From Flavobacterium hungaricum (GTDB taxonomy: Bacteria; Bacteroidota; Bacteroidia; Flavobacteriales; Flavobacteriaceae): DNA of 64,000 nt. The position numbers and the translations under genes were made by a program. Below are positions 16,893-26,111 of the stretch, piece after piece. The stretch is from assembly GCF_015182285.1 (NCBI RefSeq), contig NZ_PRDM01000002.1, forward strand, positions 1,197,349-1,261,348, in the 5' to 3' direction. The notes beneath the pieces are model-generated. The model saw only the letters and a list, made by a program, of their open reading frames with translations. It made no database searches and was not told where the DNA came from. Every line of letters starts with the position of its first letter. Position 1 is the stretch's first letter.

Positions 16893-18306
16893 GTGGTTTC
16901 GGAATAGTTACGATAAATTTACTTCCTACATTGCTTTCAGAAAAAACGGCAATTTCTCCTTTGATATTTTCAATGGCTTCTTTTACTATGTAAAGTCCTA
17001 GTCCAGAACCTTTGTTTTTGTTAGTTCCAAAATACATATCAAAAATACTCTCTTTAAATTCATCTCGTATTCCGATACCGTTATCCGAAACTTCAATTTT
17101 ATTTAATCCGTCACTGCTGTATGTTTTGATGCTGATAAACATTTCCTTTTTGCTGCAGTCGGCATATTTTATAGCATTAGAAAGTAAATTGTTGATAATG
17201 ATTTTTAATCGTAATCCGTCACTTTCTATTTGATCCACCAAAAGCTCTTGCGTTATTTTTATTCGATTCGCATTTTCGATATGCATCAGCTGAAGAATGG
17301 CTTCGTTGAACAGCTCCTTCAAGCTTACTGGTTCCATAACAATTTCTTTTCTTTTGTTTTTAGAATAATCGATAATGTCGCTTATAAATTGGTCTTGCCT
17401 GGTGAGACTGCAATTCATCATTTGCAGATAATTTCTGATCTGCGAGAGATCGTCCTCTAGGGCTGTAATCTCAATTAAGCCTTTTAGCGAAGTAATCGGC
17501 GATCTTAAATCATGAGAAGCACTGTAAACAAAACGATCAAGTTCGCGATTTACAATAACAAGATTTTCATTTTTTACTTCAGTTTCTTTTTTGGAAACTA
17601 AAAGTCTTTTTACCATTATCGAATAATAAAGACAGACACTGCATATGATAATCAGTACAAAAAAGACATTAGTAAAAATTAATAAACCTTTTATTTTTCG
17701 GGTGCCTTCTCCTAGTATGTTAGAAAAATTACGTTCGTTAATGGTTAAGCTGTCGCTGATAGTGCTTATTTCGTGAAGGAATTTCTGTCTGTCGGACGGG
17801 GTTAAGATATTGCGTTTGATTTTAGCATTTATCTGCTCTCCAATCACAAAAAGCCTAAATATTAATTTGTCGCCTTTTCCCCATTCGTCGATTGCCTTAG
17901 ATAAAAAAGAAACATTTTTAAAGTTGTCAAACAGCCATATAACATCGTCAAGATCTTCTTCATGATTACGGCCAATCAAAAATCCGTTTCTTGCAACTTG
18001 ATTGTCTCCTGCTTTTAATAGCGTAATCCGGGCAATTCCATCGCCTTGAGGCACTTTTATTTCCTCCAGATATAATTTCCATTGCTGTGGATCTTTGGTG
18101 TATAGATAGGTTATAAGATGTCTGGAGGCATCTTTTTGTCCTTTAGAATAATGTGATTCTCCATTTACATAGGCTCTGTTTGCAGAAAGAATTTTAATTG
18201 TAAATATATTGATACAAATCAGCAGCGCGCAAGAAATAAAAACAATTAAAATAAGAATAAATACATTTGGAAAACGAAAGTTTTTTAGAGCTTGCAGCTT
18301 TAACAT
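16882..18306 (-). CDS. Membrane sensor histidine kinase
   Basis: A 474-residue kinase. I start it at the ATG at 18306 (MLKLQALKNFRF), directly before the first membrane helix; an in-frame TTG at 18366 would add 20 unlikely residues. Two membrane helices (about 15-38 and 215-237) enclose a periplasmic sensor of about 175 residues with no family I can name. The HisKA box SASHDLRSP puts the phospho-His near residue 265. HATPase motifs are complete: LLSNAIKYAD (N), DNGIGI (G1), GSGLGLYIV (G2). Translation is coupled to the receiver gene downstream. Confidence 0.9.
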   Translation of the reverse strand: MLKLQALKNFRFPNVFILILIVFISCALLICINIFTIKILSANRAYVNGESHYSKGQKDASRHLITYLYTKDPQQWKLYLEEIKVPQGDGIARITLLKAGDNQVARNGFLIGRNHEEDLDDVIWLFDNFKNVSFLSKAIDEWGKGDKLIFRLFVIGEQINAKIKRNILTPSDRQKFLHEISTISDSLTINERNFSNILGEGTRKIKGLLIFTNVFFVLIIICSVCLYYSIMVKRLLVSKKETEVKNENLVIVNRELDRFVYSASHDLRSPITSLKGLIEITALEDDLSQIRNYLQMMNCSLTRQDQFISDIIDYSKNKRKEIVMEPVSLKELFNEAILQLMHIENANRIKITQELLVDQIESDGLRLKIIINNLLSNAIKYADCSKKEMFISIKTYSSDGLNKIEVSDNGIGIRDEFKESIFDMYFGTNKNKGSGLGLYIVKEAIENIKGEIAVFSESNVGSKFIVTIPKPHGV

Positions 18307-18695
18307 AGATTCTTGTTTGTAGGTTAATAATAAAGCGCGTTTATGCTTATTTAAAATAGTAAACAAACTTATGGAGCAAAGCTTGTTGGAGTATTTATTA
18401 AACGTTTGTTAAATTGTTTTTTCGTTATAAAAAATGTGATCTCTTTGAATTTGTCAAATATAGTAAAATTTATATTACACTTTTTTAAAAAATAATTAGA
18501 AATATTTGTTTTTTAAAAGATTGAAAATTAGTATTTTGATTGGTTTTTAAAGTCTATTGTAATTTTGAAGAATTGAAAAAAAATATTTTGGCGAGGTAAT
18601 TTTGCTGTAATAACAAATCTTAAAATTTTGTGAAAATTAGTAGCTTAAAATCAACTTTTGTTTAAGGGTTGTCTTGGTTTGTTTCAAAACCAAAA
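18307..18695. other. 389-base gap upstream of the histidine kinase
   Basis: Very AT-rich with no gene or stable hairpin that I can see. On the minus strand TATATTTG (18455-18462) matches the Bacteroidota -7 box and could drive the kinase-receiver pair, with a leader of about 140 bases. Confidence 0.45.
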
Positions 18696-19454
18696 CTAAA
18701 AGGAAGCATATAAAATCAATCTTCTAAAAGCATAAATAGAAGGAACTGCTGGGAAATAAGCATTGATTCTTTTTTGAAATTCGGCGGTTAACTCGTGAAA
18801 TTCAAGTTCACTTAAACGCTCCTGATAAACAGTTAGAGCTGAACCGGAAATAAAATCAAAAAAGTCATTTTGATTTTCTGAAATAATAGGATAAACTTTT
18901 TCATAAACGACCAGATCTTTACCGCCATTTTCAAAAAGTATTTTGGCATATTGATCTAAATTTAAAACAGGCGAAGGTCTTGTCCAATTTTTTAAGTAAG
19001 AAGCAAAGGGCTGTTCTTGAACTAAGTTGAAAAGTATTTTATTGAGGATGTTTTCGTTTTGCTGAGGCATCTGAACGGCAAGCTGTCCTCCAGAATTAAT
19101 TCGGGAAATTATTTTAGGAAAAAGCGCTTCGTGATGATCAATCCACTGCAAAGCGGCATTTGAAAAAACTAAATCCCACTTTGTATCCTTTTCTAATTGA
19201 TCTGTAATTGATATTTCCTGAAACGTTACCTGAGTTTGATCAGGAACTTTTGCCAGCATTTCGGCCGAATTATCGATTCCAACCACAATCGGATTAGTAA
19301 GTTTTTGAGCAAGTTTTTGAGTAAGTTCACCTGTACCGCATCCCAAATCAATAACTTTAAGATTTGGTTTATCTATAATGTGGCTTGTTAAATCTGCAAA
19401 AGGCTTAAAACGGTCTTCTTTAAATTGATTGTATTTAGTAGGATCCCAAGTCAT
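18696..19454 (-). CDS. SAM-dependent methyltransferase, trans-aconitate 2-methyltransferase-like
   Basis: A 252-residue class I methyltransferase resembling Tam, which methylates trans-aconitate, an inhibitory by-product of aconitase chemistry. The start MTWDPTKYNQFKEDRFKPF is typical of Tam (WdPxxYxxFxxeRxrP). Motif I is VIDLGCGTGELT (about 35-46), followed by VVGIDNSAEML and by WDLVFSNAALQWIDHH. The C-terminal VYPIISENQNDFFDFISGSAL part also follows the family. The presence of two aconitases 7-10 kb away makes the substrate plausible but does not prove it. Confidence 0.82.
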   Translation of the reverse strand: MTWDPTKYNQFKEDRFKPFADLTSHIIDKPNLKVIDLGCGTGELTQKLAQKLTNPIVVGIDNSAEMLAKVPDQTQVTFQEISITDQLEKDTKWDLVFSNAALQWIDHHEALFPKIISRINSGGQLAVQMPQQNENILNKILFNLVQEQPFASYLKNWTRPSPVLNLDQYAKILFENGGKDLVVYEKVYPIISENQNDFFDFISGSALTVYQERLSELEFHELTAEFQKRINAYFPAVPSIYAFRRLILYASF

Positions 19455-19516
19455 GATAATGTTTTTATTTAAAGATAAAAAAATCTTTAAAGTTTAAAAA
19501 ATTAATGCTGACTTAC

Positions 19517-19915
19517 TTAGTTAATCTCATGCCAAAAATGACCACAGCCATTTTTGCATTCTGTAGTTCTTCTTTCGGTATCTGTGATTTTAAAGATCCA
19601 CAGTAAACAAGTTATCGTTTTTTTGTTTTCATTTTCTGGAAGTACAGCCAATTTATTAAAAGCTATTTTGGGAGAAAATTTTTGAAGGATAACAACTGGT
19701 GTATAAGTTGGTCTTAGCGGAATGCTGTTTACCGCTTTTTGATACGTTTTGGAATTATAATCTGATTTCTCCGGAATAGAATTTAAGATGTAATAGTGCA
19801 GCGTTGTAAAAAGTTGTTTAAAATCATACTTGTCTTCTAACAAAAGATGTAATCCAAGATGAAAGTCGATTTTATCCTGAGCAATTTTATTGATTAGTAG
19901 TTCTTTCTGATTCAT
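19517..19915 (-). CDS. Conserved hypothetical protein (possibly DUF5958-like)
   Basis: A 132-residue soluble protein without signal peptide or membrane helix. The middle has LRPTYTPVVILQKF, and the C-terminus carries a Cys/His-rich tail CKNGCGHFWHEIN that could bind a metal. I associate the overall pattern with the DUF5958 group from memory, with low certainty. It stands alone on the minus strand, upstream of the methyltransferase gene by 62 bases, so the two may be co-transcribed. Function unknown. Confidence 0.55.
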   Translation of the reverse strand: MNQKELLINKIAQDKIDFHLGLHLLLEDKYDFKQLFTTLHYYILNSIPEKSDYNSKTYQKAVNSIPLRPTYTPVVILQKFSPKIAFNKLAVLPENENKKTITCLLWIFKITDTERRTTECKNGCGHFWHEIN

Positions 19916-20011
19916 AAATAAAAAGCAAAATCTCAGCTAAAGATACTGTTTCTCAAAATACAATTGTTTAAAAACTAACGGTGTTGGGAAAAGGGTTTAT
20001 TTTCCATAAAA

Positions 20012-20036
20012 AAAGCCGCGAGAGAATCGCAGCTTT
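20012..20036 (-). terminator. Terminator after the small lipoprotein genes
   Basis: AAAGC/GCTTT and GCGA/TCGC pair around a GAGAA loop with one C-A mismatch (20012-20036). On the minus strand a run of seven T follows. It lies downstream of the gene ending at 20098. Confidence 0.65.
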
Positions 20037-20097
20037 AGTAATAGAAATCAAATTTATTTAATTTTTTTAAATCTATAGGAACATCCCTCTATACAAT

Positions 20098-20472
20098 TCA
20101 TATAGGTTGGGATAGTATTATTTTTCCCTTTTCCATTTTATAATTTTCAATGAAAGTTCCCGGCGTATTCTCTATTCCAGTTGTAAAACCTGCACAATCA
20201 AAATCCAAAGTCAGTAAATTGGTTTCCAAAGTATAGTTACCAGATTGGCAGTCATTAAATCTTGTAGAGGTAAAAGTTCCGTCATTTTTAAAGGTATAGG
20301 TATAGCCGTTATTTATAGCGATCCATTTTGTATTTACGGTACCGTCTCCTACATAACCTTCGGATAATTTCCAAGTACCCACTATACCATTTTCTTTAGT
20401 ACCGTTTTCTCTGTCGTTGCTGCAGCTTAATTGTAAAATGATAACAAACAGCAGGAGTATTATTTTTTTCAT
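20098..20472 (-). CDS. Lipocalin-like small lipoprotein
   Basis: A 124-residue putative lipoprotein. The signal peptide ends with the lipobox LQLSC, placing the lipidated Cys at about residue 17. The mature part starts with IVGTWKLSEGY and continues with YTYTFKNDGTFTST and GNYTLETNLLTLDF, the pattern of Bacteroidota lipocalin-like domains (GTW, then a beta-barrel of short strands). Such proteins sit in the outer membrane or periplasm and may bind hydrophobic ligands. It follows another small lipoprotein gene by 16 bases and probably shares its transcript. Confidence 0.75.
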   Translation of the reverse strand: MKKIILLLFVIILQLSCSNDRENGTKENGIVGTWKLSEGYVGDGTVNTKWIAINNGYTYTFKNDGTFTSTRFNDCQSGNYTLETNLLTLDFDCAGFTTGIENTPGTFIENYKMEKGKIILSQPI

Positions 20473-20488
20473 CTGTTTTAGTGTTTGG

Positions 20489-20920
20489 TTATTTTATTCT
20501 CTTAAAACTACTTCCGAGACCATCATAATTATTATCACTAATGTTCAAAATAAGACCATCATGAACGGTAATAATGCCTCTTGTTGTAAAATAGATTGGT
20601 TCGTCTAATTCTTTAACATCAAAATTAATATAATCTTCCTCTTTACCACTGTGAATAGATTTTTCTTTCCTAATCTCAAAATTACCATTAAAAATCTCTT
20701 TCCCATTTTGCAGGATCGAAAAGGTTTTGTTTTTCGCTATGATCAATGTCATTGAGCTTTTGGTAGATTCAGGAGTAGTTTTGATGTGGGCTGCAATGCC
20801 TCCTCCGGTCCCAGTCCAATCCCATTTTCCGTAGATTTCTGGACTAATGTAAACAGCATCGTCTGAATTGCATGAAACAATACTGCACGCAAGTATAAAT
20901 ATTGTAATAAATTTTCTCAT
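20489..20920 (-). CDS. Small lipoprotein of unknown function
   Basis: A 143-residue protein with a lipoprotein signal (ACSIVSC, Cys near residue 17). The mature part has YGKWDWTGTGGGIAAH and a series of short beta strands (TFSILQNGKEIFNGNFEI, YINFDVKEL). The YGKWDW opening recalls the lipocalin-like neighbour, so both may be diverged copies of one fold. It is the upstream member of a two-gene minus-strand unit. No function is recognised. Confidence 0.6.
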   Translation of the reverse strand: MRKFITIFILACSIVSCNSDDAVYISPEIYGKWDWTGTGGGIAAHIKTTPESTKSSMTLIIAKNKTFSILQNGKEIFNGNFEIRKEKSIHSGKEEDYINFDVKELDEPIYFTTRGIITVHDGLILNISDNNYDGLGSSFKRIK

Positions 20921-21009
20921 AATTTTTTGGTTTAATTATAAGATGAATAAATTATAATTTGGTTGCGTATTGTATTCTAAAAAAAAACAAAAGGACATAA
21001 GAACTTAGT

Positions 21010-21390
21010 TTAAAGCTCTAATTTATTGATTTTCTTTATCATTAAGAAAATTAAAATACTGACAATTAAAAATGGAGTAAAATAAGAAATAACAATCAGG
21101 CCGTCTGTAATTGTTTGGTCTAATGAATGAATAATCATTCCTAAAGACCAAATAGCAATCGCAATGATATTGAATGTTTTTGAAACGCCGATTTTAGAAA
21201 GAGATAACAATATTATAGCCAGCACATTTAAAATGGTACACAGCAGCAGGAAAAAATGAATGATAAAAGCTGTTATTCCTTGATAACAAGAACCACCTCC
21301 TATATAGAAAATTTTGGGAGTAAAAATTTTGGTCAGAATAGTAACGCTGATTAAAATAAATAAGAGATAATATTTTGTTTTCTTGCTCAT
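21010..21390 (-). CDS. Small four-helix membrane protein
   Basis: A 126-residue integral membrane protein with four predicted helices: about 7-24, 38-62, 70-92 and 97-119, separated by short loops. The loop after helix 1 has FYIGGGSCYQG. I do not recognise a family. It lies 89 bases upstream of the lipoprotein pair in the same orientation. Confidence 0.55.
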   Translation of the reverse strand: MSKKTKYYLLFILISVTILTKIFTPKIFYIGGGSCYQGITAFIIHFFLLLCTILNVLAIILLSLSKIGVSKTFNIIAIAIWSLGMIIHSLDQTITDGLIVISYFTPFLIVSILIFLMIKKINKLEL

Positions 21391-21691
21391 GATATTAATT
21401 TATTGAAAGGCCTGATCCAAAATTTAGTTCATCTCAAATATATAATATACTTTGATAATTAAAAGTTGTTTTGCGGTATAATTGATAATATGCATGAGGA
21501 ATAGAGGCGTTATCTCTCGATTAAGAAACATTCATCAAATAATATTGTGAAGATATTTTTATATTTAAGAATGGTGAATTGCAGATTTTAGAAGAGAATT
21601 TAAAAATCATTGAATAAAAAAGTAAAATCTACAGTCTAAAAACTAAAATTTATAAAAAAATAATATCTTTAACCAACCTAAACCAAAAAAA
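21391..21691. other. 301-base divergent intergenic region
   Basis: AT-rich gap between the divergent small membrane protein gene and the amino acid permease gene. No exact TAnnTTTG box or stable hairpin is visible for the permease gene. On the minus strand TAAATTTTG near 21414 is a one-base-longer variant of the -7 box. Confidence 0.4.
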
Positions 21692-23104
21692 ATGCAAGAA
21701 GAAAACCAAGAAAATTTTAAAAGAGAACTCGGACTATTAGACGGAACTATGCTTGTAGTAGGTTCTATGATCGGATCGGGAATATTTATTGTAAGCGCAG
21801 ATATCGCTCGTCAAGTAGGTTCTGCGGGCTGGCTGACTTTGATCTGGCTTTTGTCAGGTTTGATTACAATAATAGCGGCAGTAAGCTACGGCGAATTAAG
21901 TGCTATGTTTCCAAAAGCTGGAGGTCAATATGTTTATTTGAAAGAAGCTTATAATAAGCTAATTGCATTTTTGTACGGCTGGAGCTTTTTTGCAGTAATC
22001 CAGACAGGAACGATTGCTGCGGTTGGTGTTGCTTTTTCAAAATTTGCGGCTTATTTGTATGAGCCATTCAGCGACGAAAACATACTTTATGAGTTAGGAG
22101 ATTTTAAGCTTAATGCAGCCCAGCTGGTTTCTATTTTCACCATTATTTTATTAACGTATATCAACAGCCGTGGAGTAAAAAATGGTAAAATTCTACAGAC
22201 GGTTTTGACTATTATTAAAATCCTTTCGCTTCTAGGGCTGATTGTCTTCGGATTAACACTTGCTGCAAAAGCTTCTACTTGGGATGCAAATTGGGTAGAT
22301 GCATGGACTCCTAAAACCTATAATGCTGCAGATGGTTCTTGGCTTCCTATAAGCGGTCAGGCATTAATTACCGGAATTTCGGCCGCAATGGTAGGATCTT
22401 TATTTTCTAGTGATGCCTGGAATGGTGTAACTTTTATTGCGGGTGAAATCAAAAATCCGCAGCGTAATGTTGGTTTGAGTTTGTTCTTAGGAACTTTCAT
22501 TGTTACCATAATTTATGTTTTAACCAATATCATGTATCTTGCAGTAGTTCCTTTTGAAGAGATTGCAACCGCAAAATCAGATCGAGTTGCTGTAGTAGCT
22601 TCGCAGTATATATTTGGTAATATCGGAACTTTGATTATTGCGATCATGATCATGGTCTCGACCTTTGCCTGCAACAACGGATTAATTATGGCTGGAGCCA
22701 GAGTATATTATACCATGGCAAAAGACGGATTGTTCTTTAAAAAAGCGGCAGAATTAAATGATTTCAGTGTTCCTGCCTGGGCTTTGTGGGCGCAGTGTAT
22801 TTGGGCATCGGCTTTATGTCTTACAGGAAAATATGGCGATTTATTGGACTTTGTAATTATCATTGTCTTGATTTTTTATATTTTAACAATTTACGGAATC
22901 TTTATTCTACGTAAAAAAATGCCAAATCTAGAAAGACCTTATAAAGCTTTTGGATATCCGGTATTACCAATGTTGTACATTATTATTGCTGCAGCAATTT
23001 GTATTTCGCTGCTCATAACAAAGTTTTCAACTTGCGGCTGGGGTGTTTTAATTATGCTGACCGGAATTCCGGTGTATTACATAACCAAACCAAAAGAAAA
23101 TTAA
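21692..23104 (+). CDS. APC-family amino acid permease
   Basis: A 470-residue inner-membrane transporter with about 12 helices, of the amino acid-polyamine-organocation family. The N-terminal LGLLDGTMLVVGSMIGSGIF holds the substrate-site glycine motif of helix 1 (GSMIGSGIF). PKAGGQYVYLKEAY in the helix 2-3 region and the helix 6 segment SSDAWNGVTFIAGEIKNPQRN fit the LAT-like branch. It probably imports or exchanges a neutral amino acid by proton or substrate exchange, but the specificity cannot be read from sequence. The gene is monocistronic and ends at a strong terminator. Confidence 0.9.
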   Translation: MQEENQENFKRELGLLDGTMLVVGSMIGSGIFIVSADIARQVGSAGWLTLIWLLSGLITIIAAVSYGELSAMFPKAGGQYVYLKEAYNKLIAFLYGWSFFAVIQTGTIAAVGVAFSKFAAYLYEPFSDENILYELGDFKLNAAQLVSIFTIILLTYINSRGVKNGKILQTVLTIIKILSLLGLIVFGLTLAAKASTWDANWVDAWTPKTYNAADGSWLPISGQALITGISAAMVGSLFSSDAWNGVTFIAGEIKNPQRNVGLSLFLGTFIVTIIYVLTNIMYLAVVPFEEIATAKSDRVAVVASQYIFGNIGTLIIAIMIMVSTFACNNGLIMAGARVYYTMAKDGLFFKKAAELNDFSVPAWALWAQCIWASALCLTGKYGDLLDFVIIIVLIFYILTIYGIFILRKKMPNLERPYKAFGYPVLPMLYIIIAAAICISLLITKFSTCGWGVLIMLTGIPVYYITKPKEN

Positions 23105-23121
23105 AATTTAGAATCCAATAC

Positions 23122-23159
23122 AAAAACCGCAGTTTAAATTTTTAAACTGCGGTTTTTTT
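23122..23159. terminator. Terminator between permease and hydrolase genes
   Basis: AAACCGCAGTTTAAA (23124-23138) pairs with TTTAAACTGCGGTTT (23141-23155), followed by more T. On the other strand a run of five T also follows. It serves the plus-strand permease gene and may serve the convergent hydrolase. Confidence 0.9.
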
Positions 23160-23245
23160 GTGTCAATTAAAAGGACTTTACATTCGATTTATAAAGCTTA
23201 GTGCTGAAGTAAGAATTAAAAAACCGAGCTGTAAAAATCCTTTAA

Positions 23246-24283
23246 TTATTTTAAATATTTTTTTAATTCTGCAGCAGCTTGCAGGAACAAAGCTTTTGTT
23301 TGCGGAATTTCGGCCAAGCCATTCAATAAACCAAAATCATGAATTACGTCGTTGTAGCGAACCGTTGTCACAACGACCCCGGCATCACTGAGTTTACGTC
23401 CGTATGCTTCGCCTTCATCTCTTAAAATGTCATTTTCTGCAACCTGAATTAAAGTAGGAGGCAAGCCTTTTAACTGTGATAAACTGGCTTGAAGCGGCGA
23501 CGCATAAATTTCTTTTCTCTTAGACGGATCTACATATTGATCCCACATCCATTTCATCAGCGAGGCAGTCAAGAAGCGTTGTTTACCGTAAAGTTTATAG
23601 GATTCTGTTTCAAAATCAGCATTGGTTACCGGCCAGAAAAGAATTTGAACTTTGAATAAATCTGTTCCTTTTTCTTTTGCCATCAAAGCACTTGCCGTGG
23701 CTAGATTGCCGCCAGCACTGTTGCCCACAATTCCGAGTTTACTGCCGTCAACATTAATTTCGTTTCCGTGTACCGCAATCCATTTTGCTGCAGCATACAC
23801 TTCATTTACAGGCTGCGGATATTTGTGTTCTGGCGAAAGCGAATAATTGACAAAAACACCCGTAAAACCCGTTAAAACGCTTAAATCTCGAACCATGCGT
23901 TTGTGTGTCGGATAATCTCCAAGAACCCAGCCACCGCCATGAATAAACATAAAAACAGGCAGTTTTCCTTTTACTCCCGATGGGCGTACAATATTCAGTT
24001 TTATTTTATAACCGTCAACAGTAATTTCCTTTTCAGATTCTTCAATTCCAGACAAATCAACTTTAAAAGCATTTTGCGCTCCAACAAGTACATTGCGGGC
24101 GTCAGCAACGGGAAGTGATTCTAACGGTGGTCCTCCGCCATTTAGCGGTTTCAAAAAAGCTTTTACAGCAGGAGTCAAATGCGAATCTGATGCATAATCG
24201 GTTTGCGCGTAGCTTTTCGTTGTCAAAGCGCCTAAAATTATATATGGAATTACTAACATTTTTATGATACTTATATTTTTCAT
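23246..24283 (-). CDS. Secreted alpha/beta hydrolase, HSL-type esterase
   Basis: A 345-residue esterase/lipase-like enzyme. I start it at the ATG at 24283 (MKNISIIKMLVIPYI), which opens a good signal peptide ending at SYAQ; a longer in-frame reading to 24385 would run back into the upstream gene. The oxyanion-hole motif HGGGWVLG and the nucleophile elbow GNSAGGN identify the hormone-sensitive-lipase group. The acid is probably the Asp in AENDILRDEGEAYG and the His is in IHDFGLLNG. It is 17 bases behind a gene for another exported protein, so the two probably act together outside the cytoplasm. Substrate unknown. Confidence 0.88.
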   Translation of the reverse strand: MKNISIIKMLVIPYIILGALTTKSYAQTDYASDSHLTPAVKAFLKPLNGGGPPLESLPVADARNVLVGAQNAFKVDLSGIEESEKEITVDGYKIKLNIVRPSGVKGKLPVFMFIHGGGWVLGDYPTHKRMVRDLSVLTGFTGVFVNYSLSPEHKYPQPVNEVYAAAKWIAVHGNEINVDGSKLGIVGNSAGGNLATASALMAKEKGTDLFKVQILFWPVTNADFETESYKLYGKQRFLTASLMKWMWDQYVDPSKRKEIYASPLQASLSQLKGLPPTLIQVAENDILRDEGEAYGRKLSDAGVVVTTVRYNDVIHDFGLLNGLAEIPQTKALFLQAAAELKKYLK

Positions 24284-24299
24284 GATCTTAAAATTAAAT

Positions 24300-25043
24300 T
24301 TACTTAACAGAATAGGGTAGTGATAAATTACCGCTGGCAACAGCATACACTTTATAGACTCCAAGCATGGGTTTACTGCCTTCACTATCGTGCGAGCCGC
24401 CGGCGCCAGTACTAACTTCCATATAACAGCTTACAGCATCAAACTTAAAATTGGTTTTATTATTGATTCTAAAATCAGGTACAATCACTTTTATCGAATT
24501 TTCTTTGGTCACGATATTAAACCCCGGACTGTCCATGTACATTGCCATTCCGGGATTCGTAGGAGGCAGTACTACATTTGGATCTCCTTTTTTAAATTCC
24601 CTTACAGAAAGTCCGCCGCCAACACGTTTATCCTCTACCAGAAGCACCCAGTGCGCATGCCAGATTAAACCGTCGTTGAGGTAATCTCCATCCAGATTTT
24701 CGTCCCAAAGTGGGGTGTCTTCAAAGTCAGGATGCGAAGTAAGCGCCAAAGCTGCAATTCCTTCGGCTTGACCGAAACCAATATCAGCAGCTTTTAAAGT
24801 AGTCGGAAAAACATAACCTAAAACTGGAGCGCCATTGAGTTGTCCCACAGCTTTAGGCGTCGTTTTTCCTGCAGATCCTTCTACTTTTATTGTCCAAATC
24901 GTAATGCCGAGATCGGTGTTGTGCGTTATCGAAGCCGATTTTATTTTGAAATCATTGTTGTTATAGCTGCTGCATTTATCGCATGCGTTGGAGAGTGAAT
25001 GATTTAGAAATAGAATAATCAGATAAAGAATTGATTTTTTCAT
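24300..25043 (-). CDS. Exported protein of unknown function, paired with the hydrolase
   Basis: A 247-residue protein with a signal peptide ending near SNA, followed at once by CDKCSS, a CxxC pair that may form a disulfide. The body is beta-rich with few charged helices. Notable motifs are the acidic ENLDGDYLND, the His-containing GLIWHAHWVLLVE, and the Gly-rich CYMEVSTGAGGSHDSEGSK. I do not recognise the family. The acidic and His clusters could hold a metal, which is inference. The gene shares an operon with the secreted hydrolase 17 bases downstream. Confidence 0.65.
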   Translation of the reverse strand: MKKSILYLIILFLNHSLSNACDKCSSYNNNDFKIKSASITHNTDLGITIWTIKVEGSAGKTTPKAVGQLNGAPVLGYVFPTTLKAADIGFGQAEGIAALALTSHPDFEDTPLWDENLDGDYLNDGLIWHAHWVLLVEDKRVGGGLSVREFKKGDPNVVLPPTNPGMAMYMDSPGFNIVTKENSIKVIVPDFRINNKTNFKFDAVSCYMEVSTGAGGSHDSEGSKPMLGVYKVYAVASGNLSLPYSVK

Positions 25044-25103
25044 GATGTATGTGGTTTAATGTTAATTGATTTTAAAAAACCAATAGATATGCCACATAAA
25101 ATA

Positions 25104-25136
25104 AAAGCCCTAAATAGAAGGATTTAAGGCTTTTGT
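25104..25136 (-). terminator. Hairpin downstream of the small membrane protein gene
   Basis: AAAGCC and TAAAT pair with ATTTA and GGCTTT with one mismatch around a short loop. On the minus strand it is followed by TTTTATTTTAT. It lies about 190 bases after the gene ending at 25323 and before the next minus-strand start. Confidence 0.55.
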
Positions 25137-25322
25137 CCATTTTTATTAAATGTTATATTTCGTGAATTACATTCGATCTAGTGAAATTTCGTTATAATAG
25201 AACTTAGAAAAATAGGGTGAAGAATAGAGAATAGAGAATAAAGAATTGTGCCTAAATAATAATCTATAAAAATAAAGTATAGAAAAAAAACTTTGACACT
25301 TAGTGCCTTTGCGACAAAAAAA

Positions 25323-25730
25323 TCAGTTACCAGACAAATCGTTGGTAATTCGTTCTTCTGTAGGTCTCAAAAAAATGAGATAGATTATAATCAGTATGCC
25401 GAATAATATAAAGTCAGGTTTCAAAAATAGAAGAAGAAAAGCGGCGCCTTCTAAAACAGCCCACCTCATGATCGAAGCTGCTTGATAAATAGGGAGTTTG
25501 TCTTCAAGTTTTAACTTTGGATCAATTTGTTTTAACTGCGATTTAAACAAGAAACTGCTGAAAACAAATGCCAAAACAGGTATCAAAGCATATACAATCG
25601 AAGAAGAATCAATCGTTGGGATTTTTTTTAAAGTTTCGACAGTAAGATCTCCTATAAAATAATAGACGAGAATTGTTCCTGCGCAAATTGCAAGATGGAT
25701 AATCTGCAGGGTTTTGATTTTTTCGGTCAT
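25323..25730 (-). CDS. Small integral membrane protein
   Basis: A 135-residue membrane protein with about four helices: 7-26, 45-63, 86-102 and 104-120. A conserved-looking loop RPTEERITNDLSGN forms the C-terminus, and the middle loop is LKQIDPKLKLEDKLPIYQ. I do not recognise the family with confidence. Stand-alone gene. Confidence 0.55.
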   Translation of the reverse strand: MTEKIKTLQIIHLAICAGTILVYYFIGDLTVETLKKIPTIDSSSIVYALIPVLAFVFSSFLFKSQLKQIDPKLKLEDKLPIYQAASIMRWAVLEGAAFLLLFLKPDFILFGILIIIYLIFLRPTEERITNDLSGN

Positions 25731-26111
25731 GATTTGGTTTAATTTGATTTAATGCAAGTTAAAATTAATTATTTTAAAATGAGTACTTTATGTTCCAGAT
25801 TCCAGTTTTCAAAATGAAAAAACGAATATTTCCTGAAGCCTCTCCAATTAAATTTAAAGATGCAAAAGTTTTATATCATGCAGATTATGCAGATTTAGAA
25901 TGATTTATCTGCTAAAATCTTTTAAATCTGCATGAAACAAAAAAGTAATGCAAAAAAAAATGTAAAGTCTTTATTTCTATTGTTTTGCGTTTAAATTTAG
26001 GCTCAAATTATATTTCGTCGCACTATTTAGTCTTAAACTTTACGGTTAAGAAACAAAAAAAGACACTCGAAAGTGTCTTTATGAAAATAATGTTATTGAA
26101 GCTAGAGAGAT
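25731..26111. other. 381-base gap with palindromic repeat and terminator
   Basis: No gene is seen. An imperfect palindrome of the AATCTGCATG type lies around 25877-25935: CATGCAGATT on the left and AATCTGCATG on the right. It resembles the CCACAGATT-type repeats found elsewhere in the window. The DUF1810 terminator lies at 26059-26080. Confidence 0.5.
26053..26080 (-). terminator. Terminator of the DUF1810 gene
   Basis: AAAGACACT (26059-26067) pairs perfectly with AGTGTCTTT (26072-26080) around a CGAA tetraloop. On the minus strand a T run follows (complement of 26053-26060). Confidence 0.85.
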
